A stretch of DNA of 64,000 nucleotides from Chryseobacterium indoltheticum (lineage in GTDB: Bacteria; Bacteroidota; Bacteroidia; Flavobacteriales; Weeksellaceae), in assembly GCF_003815915.1 (NCBI RefSeq), contig NZ_CP033929.1, forward strand, positions 3,844,001 to 3,908,000, read 5' to 3'. The notes beneath the pieces were generated by a model. It was not told where the DNA came from, did not search any database, and was given only the letters and a program-made list of their open reading frames with translations. A program made the translations under genes and the position numbers. Each line of letters starts with the position of its first letter. Position 1 is the stretch's first letter. Positions 26,201-34,000 of the stretch are shown piece after piece.

Positions 26201-28976
26201 TACTGGCAACTGGTTGCAATATCTCAAATGATCCATCAGCTGAAAGAGCTTCACAAGGTATCATTTCAATCACATCCAAAACCCCGTCATTATCATCATC
26301 TATATCTTTAACATCAGGTATCAAATCTCCATCACTATCCAAACAAGCGCTTATTGCTGCATTGGTTGCATAATCAGTATAGGTTGAAACATAATTGATG
26401 GTTCCTGCAGTGGTAGAACTTTCAAACTGATTGAGCAATCCGTTGTTATTAGCATCGGCTCCCGTATTGAAAGTGGTCGTATTATTACTTGTATAGACTG
26501 TATTTCCTGCTTCTACAGAATCACTACATCCGTCACCATCGCTATCTAGATCTCTGTGGTTGGGTACACCGTCACCATCGGGATCATTAGTACATGTTGA
26601 TTTCGGGTGTGCAGAAGGAATATAATCGGAAGCTGCTGTTAAACCTACTTCTGTAATATCTACATTAGATACTGTCCCAAGGATGCCTTGTAATCTGTAT
26701 TTTGTATATATTGCCTGCGAACCGCTTGGAATTGCAAAACTCTGAATATTAGCCGACGAATTAGCCGGAGTGTAAGTATGCAAGGGTATCCATATAGTAC
26801 CATTCCATCCATCAACGCTCACTGAGCTGCCCGTAGCACCCAATGCATTTGCAGTGGCAGCATTATAACGAATGTATAGCGCAATTGCCTTTAAAGGAGT
26901 TGAAGGCGTAATTTCAAAGACCGTTAAATTAACTTTGGTAGAATTATTTGTAAAAGCAAATGTTGTAGCTATATTATTATCATAAACATTAGCAATTGTA
27001 CCTGTGTTTGCAACCTGTGTTGTAACAGACTGCGGAACAGCAATTTCAGCAGCAGTAGAGAAACAAGAAGGACTTTCTACAGCATCTAATACCCCATCAT
27101 TATCATCATCAATGTCATTAATATCTAATATGGTGTCCCCGTCTGTATCAGCACAAGCTGCATAATTAGATCCTATCGCATAAGGGTTATAAGTTGAAGG
27201 ATAATTAACAGCTCCTGGTGTTGTTGTACTTTCTACAGAATCGTTTAAACCATTATTGTTTAAATCAATACCATTAGGGTTTAACTGGCTTCCTGTCAAT
27301 TTATTTGCGGCAATACCATAGCTCGTTCCGTTATTATTGGTAGTAGATGATGGCGTACTGATGTCGCCCGGCGGATTAGGCAAAACGCCAGATTCTGCCA
27401 AATCTGAGCATCCATCTCCATCGCTGTCTAAATCCAAATGGTTAGACACAGCATCTCCATCGGTATCGCAACTTCCTGCAAATACCGACATCACTTGTAC
27501 AAAAACCTGATCAAAACCTGTTGTATTATTTGATCCGGATACTATAAACCTATGAATTTTAGAGTTGTTTAGCGTTTGGGTAGTATCTACACTCATTGTA
27601 GAGCCATCAGGAAATGTTCCTGTATAAATAACCGTACCTGCATCATCAAAACAGACTAATGTAAGCGTACTGCCATCTGTTGCAGGCTCTGCGGAAACCT
27701 GAACTCTGTCTACCAGCCTTTTCTGATTTGTAAAAGGATTATAGTATTCAAATGAATAGGATACAGCATCTGCAAAAAAAATATATTCGTTATCAGCATC
27801 TCCTGAATGACTGACAATATTAAAGTTATCACGAACGATATTATAAGGTGCCACCTTACTTCTTTCTCTGATAATTAAACCGTACTGACTATACAAAGCA
27901 TTAGAAGCATTAAGACCGGAAGGTAATGTTTCTGTAAGATTTTTAACTCCACCTGCTATAGTCTGTATTCCGGATCCACATTCTACCGTATCGGGTATGC
28001 CGTCATTATCATCATCAAGATCTACACCGTCTGCGATGCCGTCTCCATCTGAATCGGCCGTGGCACTGATATTTTTATTAAGAGCATACTCAAAATAAGT
28101 AGAATTATAATTTACATAGCCGTTATTGTCAGCATCTACTGCATCCACAAGACCATCGTTGTTAGCATCTACATCCGGGAATTGGTAATTAGAAGCGGTG
28201 TTGGTTGTAGCTCCGGCTTCCAGGGCATCAGAATAGCCATCACCATCACTGTCCAGATCAAAATGAGGAAGAATATTATCCCCATCGATATTAGCGTCTG
28301 TACAGCTTGTTTTAGGATAGCGTGATGAGATATAATTATCAGGCATCAGCAATTTTACTTCTCTTATTTGGCTTCCGACAATTGTGCCTGCAAGCCCCTG
28401 TAAACGAAATTTGCTGTAAGCCGTATTTTGATTTTGAGTAAAATTAAAAGTCTGGTAGAGTCCTTGTGCCGTATTAGGAGCAGCGCTCGGATTAAATGCT
28501 GGCATCAATGTGATCCACGCAGTACCATTCCAGCCTTCCATCGTAAGAGAAGCTGCAGTATTAGAAAATTCGGTTTGTCCGTAAAAATTCATCTCAATCT
28601 GTAATCCCGCTGCTACAACAGACCGGATTGGAGTGACTTCAAAGACGGTAAGATTTACTTTAGTAGTACCATTAGTAAAATTAAATAGCGTAGCAGGATT
28701 ATTATCATACAAATTAGCTATTGTTCCTGAATGAGCAACCGTTGTTGTTACAGAAGCAGGAATGGCTATTTCGCTGGCGGTATAATAACAGTTCGGACTT
28801 TCTGTTGCATCCGGTACACCATCATTATCATCATCAATATCAATGGAATTAATAATTCCGTCTCCGTCAAAATCGTCATTTGGTCCGGTTTGAGCATAGA
28901 CTATACCTGATGAGAGGAGGGAAAGGAGAAATATTTGGCAAAACAAAAATCTCCAGAGGATAGTTTTTTTCATCAT
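23226..28976 (-). CDS. Giant modular surface protein 1 with thrombospondin-type-3 repeats
   Basis: This 1916-residue protein has a signal peptide (LFCQIFLLSLLSSGIVYAQ). Six modules follow, each opening with a calcium-binding TSP3-like stretch (DGDGIINSIDIDDDNDGVPD and variants) ending in an ESP-C type motif at about residues 60, 332, 635, 905, 1249 and 1534. Between them lie beta-rich domains of 150-200 residues resembling discoidin or jelly-roll folds, and DLDSDGDGCSD repeats. The last 90 residues (about 1827-1916) form an end module (GREGMMVYNISSDC, GTPTGWKCF) shared with the companion proteins. No type A T9SS sorting domain is present. Likely an extracellular adhesin or binding protein; ligand unknown. 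Confidence 0.85.
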   Translation of the reverse strand: MMKKTILWRFLFCQIFLLSLLSSGIVYAQTGPNDDFDGDGIINSIDIDDDNDGVPDATESPNCYYTASEIAIPASVTTTVAHSGTIANLYDNNPATLFNFTNGTTKVNLTVFEVTPIRSVVAAGLQIEMNFYGQTEFSNTAASLTMEGWNGTAWITLMPAFNPSAAPNTAQGLYQTFNFTQNQNTAYSKFRLQGLAGTIVGSQIREVKLLMPDNYISSRYPKTSCTDANIDGDNILPHFDLDSDGDGYSDALEAGATTNTASNYQFPDVDANNDGLVDAVDADNNGYVNYNSTYFEYALNKNISATADSDGDGIADGVDLDDDNDGIPDTVECGSGIQTIAGGVKNLTETLPSGLNASNALYSQYGLIIRERSKVAPYNIVRDNFNIVSHSGDADNEYIFFADAVSYSFEYYNPFTNQKRLVDRVQVSAEPATDGSTLTLVCFDDAGTVIYTGTFPDGSTMSVDTTQTLNNSKIHRFIVSGSNNTTGFDQVFVQVMSVFAGSCDTDGDAVSNHLDLDSDGDGCSDLAESGVLPNPPGDISTPSSTTNNNGTSYGIAANKLTGSQLNPNGIDLNNNGLNDSVESTTTPGAVNYPSTYNPYAIGSNYAACADTDGDTILDINDIDDDNDGVLDAVESPSCFSTAAEIAVPQSVTTQVANTGTIANVYDNNIATTFAFTNNSTKVNLTVFEITPSTPLKAIALYIRYNAATANALGATGSSVSVDGWNGTIWIPLHTYTPANSSANIQSFAIPSGSQAIYTKYRLQGILGTVSNVDITEVGLTAASDYIPSAHPKSTCTNDPDGDGVPNHRDLDSDGDGCSDSVEAGNTVYTSNNTTTFNTGADANNNGLLNQFESSTTAGTINYVSTYTDYATNAAISACLDSDGDLIPDVKDIDDDNDGVLDVIEMIPCEALSADGSFEILQPVASTSEWTNETNGNNQNNIHGNATVSSGWIETTNSIDSWNPTTLLNGAYRIPVVGSGNWGGIANGMKASPSGGIFVGGLTNANIIEGMKTTVSGLTIGVPYKLTFYQANAGIDGTTPVNATTPQIRWKVQLGNEIQYSPSLPFLGPLNQEWSQVEMTFIPTATSHDLTFTTNNEVSSGNIQYIVLDGVSLVSTLACGAFTDTDNDGIPNRLDLDSDGDGCPDTKEAILYNHSTEASVPGTVKNGSGGAVTSTTPNVPNAMVPGPYGSNGFADALQSASNPDAYKHVYTYQFIADAADVSACDNKFLMDIDTDDDGIPDAVESPSCFYTEAQAMDITEAVTSDFTWATADPLSNTYDNNTATTNYGAVTPAVSIQNKALITFDLPVIDAALIDNVKLNVGGVAFGGGKWKLQGLDIDTNMWTDLSDTLGQNMLTANSTYTFSNTQHITTRYHSYRIIGIDNVNITNNARLIEFTIQYKNYNPSLHRTKMGCNSDNDGDGVPNYVDRDSDGDGCPDAVEAGIDKALLVPANFFNAGGNVPGTHVIVGGNYGDNGIGDNVETMPDSGITNYASTYTQYAINSALNVCTDTDGDGIIDLNDIDDDNDGIVDATESPACFYTAAEANTITSVTSPLNAAAGDPTANTEIATLHNGNASDANPYNFVSQSVASEATIFTVTYPTPVTLSSLTVTQIASGMSTNASTFGKLYGSVDGVSYILLTSGNGIALNTTSVTFANAVTTPYRYYQIRAVGTIAAGNTAAFNTGTAGIQEISSVIAVTPVYIASAHPKPGICSVDTDGDGVPNHLDLNSDGDGCSDLAESGVSPATDISTPASVTNNNGLSYGIAAFKLSGSQLNPMATDANNDGLNDSVDPDQNGITNYASTYANAINMAIANCFCYVPAATSGIVLDTPQGITSLGRAGVNADNWPMVRKGAWTALEAKTKGFVPNRLTIAQINLIPAGDLREGMMVYNISSDCLYINTDGTPTGWKCFNTQACP

Positions 28977-29495
28977 TTGTGTTTTTTTAAGATTGTTATT
29001 TCCTTAAAATACTTGTTTAATACTGATAATTCAGCAATATTAAATACTACATCAATAAACAAATATTCCTTAACAAAAGTATATAAATTTTAAATAATTT
29101 CAACATTAATACTTAAAAATATTAAAATTAATAACTTATTTTGCACACAACATATTAAATATACCTAATATCAACTTGTGCATTTCACTCAGGAATCACG
29201 ATAATTTAACAAAAAATTCAACAACAGAACTGTACTTTATCTTAGTACTTCTTACTACTTTTTCTTACAATTAACTGAGTCATCTTTTAAATATGTGAAG
29301 AGACGTTCCTGAATTTATTATTCAAAAAAATGACCCTATTTATTTTTCTATTTATAATTTTTATTACATTTGATAAACACAAAAACACAAATCTATTCCT
29401 CAATTAATATTCTGCTGTTCTCTATTTCTTGTCGATTATTTTTCAACATTGTGGTATATTAACTTCTTAATATAAAAACACTTTAAAAACAATAA
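28977..29495. other. AT-rich intergenic region upstream of operon 1
   Basis: About 520 bases, very AT-rich, separating divergent genes. Just before the large gene the reverse strand carries AAAAAAACACAAATG, the leader motif seen in front of most genes of this island. A TACATTTG box near 29363-29370 could be part of a promoter for the gene at 29496. I see no further gene. Confidence 0.4.
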
Positions 29496-29981
29496 ATGAT
29501 GTCTAAAAATCAAATCAGTGTAGAAATTCCTCAGGAAATTATCACACAAGTAAGCTCAAAGTTTCAGGAGATTAAAGATCTGCTAGCTCCCTACATGGGA
29601 AACATGACGGTAGAAGAACGAAAAACGCTTCCTAAAATGAGTGATAAAAGCGTTGCTTTCGTCAACAAAGTTATCGAGTACACTATAGCCAACCCCAAAT
29701 TTGTCCCTACGATGATGGATGCGCAAGAGTGCAAAAAAGATTACACTGCCAACCAGGCTTTATTGCCATTATATGCGGTATCTCAACAAGTAGGTGAAAT
29801 GATGAAAGATACCATCATGCTTACCGGGCACGAAGCCTACGTGCAAGCTCTTTATTACTATGGCAGCGTAAAATTGGCCGCCAGAGCAGGAGATGCGGAA
29901 GCAAAAACCATTGCTGAAGACCTAAGCAAACGTTTTCCCCGAGGCAAGGCCTCTTTAGAAAACAAAGCTGGCGGCATATAA
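29496..29981 (+). CDS. Conserved-looking cytoplasmic protein, unknown function
   Basis: This 161-residue, mostly helical protein has no signal peptide or membrane segment. It opens MMSKNQISVEIPQEIITQVSS and contains VEERKTLPKMSDKSVAFVNK and a C-terminal GDAEAKTIAEDLSKRFPRG. I do not recognise a characterised family. The ATG at 29499 is an alternative start. It stands alone on the forward strand between two reverse-strand surface-protein operons, so it may be unrelated to them or a passenger of the island. Confidence 0.7.
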   Translation: MMSKNQISVEIPQEIITQVSSKFQEIKDLLAPYMGNMTVEERKTLPKMSDKSVAFVNKVIEYTIANPKFVPTMMDAQECKKDYTANQALLPLYAVSQQVGEMMKDTIMLTGHEAYVQALYYYGSVKLAARAGDAEAKTIAEDLSKRFPRGKASLENKAGGI

Positions 29982-30014
29982 TTGTTTTAGCCCGACCTTT
30001 TTACTCCGACATTC

Positions 30015-30175
30015 TAGCATTGAGCTCAAATGTTTAAGCTGTCAGCTAAAACACTTGAGCTTTTAACTCAAACATTTGAGCATTTAGGTCTGATGTTTGG
30101 GTATTTTACTCAAATAATGGAGTGTATTAGTCAAGCTTTTAAGTATATAGGTCGGATATTGAAGCTTTTAGCTCA
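30015..30175. repeat. Degenerate 21-base tandem repeat with palindromic core
   Basis: About eight successive units of 20-22 bases follow the rough consensus GCTCAAATATTTGAGCTTTTA; good examples start near 30022, 30043 and 30064. The first 16 bases of the consensus are a perfect palindrome. The array lies just after the gene ending at 29981, and no open frame crosses it. The remaining bases to 30388 are AT-rich without a gene. Confidence 0.6.
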
Positions 30176-30387
30176 GCTGATAACGCATTACGCTTGCGCA
30201 TTTTAATCATTGGTTTTCGAAAACAGGCAGAAGCTTTTGCTTTATTATCGCAACGAAAGACAATGTTTTTATAATGAATGTGCTTTTTAAGTTAAATAAA
30301 GGCATTTGACTTCGTCGAATCTTCGATTTCATTTAGCAAAGAAATACAAAGACTTATGATCAGCATATAATGTTGATTTCTCAATGC

Positions 30388-30436
30388 AAAAAAAAAAAAA
30401 AAGAATACCTCTCATGCAATCTGCACGAGAGGTATT
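30388..30436 (-). terminator. Terminator of surface-protein operon 2
   Basis: AATACCTCTC (30404-30413) pairs with GAGAGGTATT (30427-30436), with TGCA/TGCA further inside. On the reverse strand it is followed by an unusually long T run (about 15 A residues at 30388-30402). Confidence 0.85.
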
Positions 30437-30457
30437 TTTAAGTTTTTTAAAGATATG

Positions 30458-31012
30458 TTACGGCTTCCAGAAGCTCCATACTGTACCGTTGAAAACAGCA
30501 AGCTGTTTGGCAGTGGTATCGTAAACCATCATTCCCGGTGCAGGATTAATAATATTCAGATGCGGACTCGCAACTCTGGGAAGAATCATTGCCTTGTTGG
30601 TATCTTCTAAAACCAATATTCCCGGTGTTGCTGTCGGTGTACCGATTCTTACCACCGCATCAAGGTTTTCTGTCGTTACATTATTCTGTATCGTTACAAG
30701 ATCTACAGCAGGGTTTAAAGGATCTATCGTGGTACCGGTGAGGTCTACCGAGAGATCTCTCCAGCCTGATATATTTTTTGTTTTCACTTTATGATCAGAA
30801 AGATCGTAGACTACCGTTCCTTCAACGGCGCCAGAAACAGCACCTGTATTGGTTACCCAGGGAAGTATCATGCCCCGGTTTTCGTTTCCGAATTCTAAGG
30901 AAATAGAACTGTTTTGCACCGATCCCTTCCCTACTGCCACCTGAGCAGGAATCAGCAGTGTACTCATAAGGAGTACTGCTGCTGAAGTTATGATGTTATT
31001 GTGTGTTATCAT
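30458..31012 (-). CDS. Companion protein of operon 2 (exported, two GMMVY-type modules)
   Basis: This 184-residue protein has a signal peptide (ITSAAVLLMSTLLIPAQ). It contains two versions of the same short module: residues about 44-92 (NRGMILPWVT, EGTVVYDLSDHK, GWRDL) and about 138-184 (NKAMILPRVA, PGMMVYDTTAKQ, NGTVWSFWKP). Similar modules are common at the ends of secreted Bacteroidetes proteins, often in repeat-rich surface or tail-fibre-like proteins. It follows the large gene by 33 bases, so the two are co-transcribed. The pairing, repeated three times, suggests a chaperone, anchor or partner role for the large protein, but this is inference. Confidence 0.8.
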   Translation of the reverse strand: MITHNNIITSAAVLLMSTLLIPAQVAVGKGSVQNSSISLEFGNENRGMILPWVTNTGAVSGAVEGTVVYDLSDHKVKTKNISGWRDLSVDLTGTTIDPLNPAVDLVTIQNNVTTENLDAVVRIGTPTATPGILVLEDTNKAMILPRVASPHLNIINPAPGMMVYDTTAKQLAVFNGTVWSFWKP

Positions 31013-31045
31013 TTAGTTGTGTGTTTTAAATTTAATAAATTACTA

Positions 31046-34000
31046 TTAATCCGGGCAAGCCTGTGTATTAAAGCATTTCCAGCCAGTCGGCGTTCCGTCG
31101 GTATTAATGTATAGACAGTCTGAACTAATGTTATATACCATCATTCCTTCTCTCAGATCACCTGCCGGAATAAGATTAATCTGAGCCAACGTCAATCTAT
31201 TAGGTACAAAACCTTTTGTTTTGGCTTCCAAAGCCGTCCATGCCCCTTTTCTTACCATTGGCCAGTTATCAGCATCTACCCCCGCTCGGTGTAAAGAAGT
31301 GATCCCTTGTGGAGTGCTCAAAACTGTTCCTGATAAAACGGCAGGTCTGTAACAGAATAACGTACAAGATGCTATTGCTGCATTAATGGCGTTAGAATAA
31401 GTAGAAGTATAATTGGTGATGCTGTTTAGATCAGCATCAACACTGTCATTCAAACCGTCATTATTAGTATCGGCAGCAGTCGGATTTAGCTGGCTACCGT
31501 TCGGGTTGGCAATCCCATAACTTCCACCAGCATTATTGGTCAACAACGGTGTAATGATATCCGTTGCAGGACTCACTCCTGACTCTGCCAAATCTGAACA
31601 TCCGTCGCCATCGCTATCCAGATCCAAATGATTCGGAATGGTATCACCATCGGTATCTACAGAACAAATTACCGGTTTAGGATGAGCTGAAGCAAGGTAG
31701 ACAGGTGTAACAGCTATAACAGACGATATTTCCTGAATACCTGCAGTTCCTGTATTGAAAGCTGCAGTGTTACCTGCCGCTACTGTACCTACAGATCTGA
31801 TCTGGTAATATCTGTACGGAGTAGTCACAGCATTGGCAAAAGTTACCGAAGTGGTGTTTAGTGCAATCCCATTACCGCTTGTCAGTAAAATATAACTTAC
31901 CCCATCAACAGAGCCATATAGCTTTCCAAACGTACTGGCATTAGTAGACATGCCGCTTGCAATCTGGGTAACAGTAAGAGAACTTAAAGTAACCGGTGTT
32001 GGATAAGTAACTGTAAAGATCGTCGCTCCCGATGCTACCGATTGGCTTACAAAATTATAAGGATTAGCATCAGATGTATTGCCATTATGTAAAGTAGCAA
32101 TCTCTGTATTTGCTGTAGGATCTCCGGCAGCTGCATTAAGCGGAGAAGTAACATTTGTGATAGTATTAGCTTCCGCAGCGGTATAAAAACAAGCCGGGCT
32201 TTCAACGGCATCTGCAATACCATCATTGTCGTCATCTATATCATTAAGATCGATTATTCCGTCACCATCAGTATCTGTACATAAATTTAGAGTGCTTACA
32301 ATCGCATATTGATTATAGCTATATATGCCGGTATATGCAGCAGATGAGGTATCATTTGTTTCAATACCAGAGTAGAATCCGTTTGTGCCATAGGCTGCAG
32401 GAGTATTATTACCTACAATAGCGTTGGCTACCCCTGTTTGTGTACCGCTTGTATTTACTAAAGTTCCTGCTGAGGTGTTTCCTGCACCCGCCTGAGATGC
32501 CGTTCCTGCTTCTACAGCATCCGGACAACCATCGCCGTCACTGTCGAGGTCTAAATGATTGGGAATACCATCATTATCTATATCTAAGCCATTAAGACAA
32601 GATTCTGCATTTGAAATGCCATTAAAGCTTAATCCTACAGCATCTACGTAGCTTGCTGTTGTGCCAGTTAATCCATAATAAATAAATCTTACATAGTATC
32701 TGGTATTCAAATTTAAAGGATAATTACTATAAGTATCCATGGTATTATACACAATATTACCTCCGGTTACAGTTGTCGCCCCAGTAGTTAAAACTGTATA
32801 GGTAGCAAAGCTTGGATCAGTAGATATGATAACACCTTCTTTTAATGGTGCTTGAATGGTATAATTAGATATTTTATCGATTGACAAATAGGTTGAAGTC
32901 GTAGTAAAATAATATTGCATATAATCTCCATTCGCAACGGCATCATCGAAGTTCGCTGCTGTAGCCCCTGTAAACTTTAAGACATTGGCGCCAGACACAT
33001 CCACAACACCAGGACCAAAAGTACGCACATTATATGGTTGTGTTTGAGCAGCGTTATACTCTGTGGTTGGTAAAGTATGAAGAGTCTGTTCAAAATCCCA
33101 TACTAACACATTAGACGCATCATCTCTATCTACAATAGCACAAGAAGGTGACTCAACAACATCCAGCACTCCATCATTATCATCATCTATATCTATTACA
33201 TCTACTATACCATCACCATCGGTATCAGTACATGCTTTAATAGAGGCTTTGATAGCATACATATTATATGTAGAAACATAGGTAACGATACCATTATCTG
33301 CCGTTTCTAAGGAATTATCTAATCCGTTAGTCCCTACAGATCCGGTAAATTTATAATTAGCAGTCAAATTACTTGTTGCTCCTCCTTCCATAGCATCGCT
33401 ACAACCATCACCATCGCTATCTAAATCTAAATGATTAAGAATACCATCACCATCGGTATCGCTAGCGCAGGTGGTCTTAGGATAAGATGACGCTATATAT
33501 GATGCATTATTAAAATCAAAATAAACTTCAGAAGCATTGGCTGCAATCATGTTTGATGCGGTAGCACCTCCTGTGATTCTGATATATTTATAAGCCGTTG
33601 CTGTATTAAGCGTCACCGGATATTTGATAGAAGTGGTTACACTTACTGCACCATTTGCTGTAATATTAGTAGCCGGCCCTGCTCCAATTGAGGCAGAAAG
33701 ATCTACCCAGTCACTTCCATTATTAGTATTAGACCCTTGAATCTTTGTCACTCCACCAAACTGGGTTGTTGTATTAAATTGAAGATATAATGCATCTAGT
33801 TTTACAGGTTGAGCAAAATTAAACAGGTAAACATTCGCATTTGCATTCGATTGTGCAGGCGATGCAGAGAAAGCAACTGCCGTTGTACCGCTTACGCCAT
33901 CGATTAATTGGCTAAAGTTAGCCGTCGTAGTCGTTAATCCCGAAGAAATTGTAACCCCATAGAAAGGTTTCGCCCCAGTATTCCATTCACTTGCTGTATA

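Noticed and set aside
30015..30175. The 21-base array as a CRISPR
   Set aside because: The units are contiguous and degenerate, without spacers.
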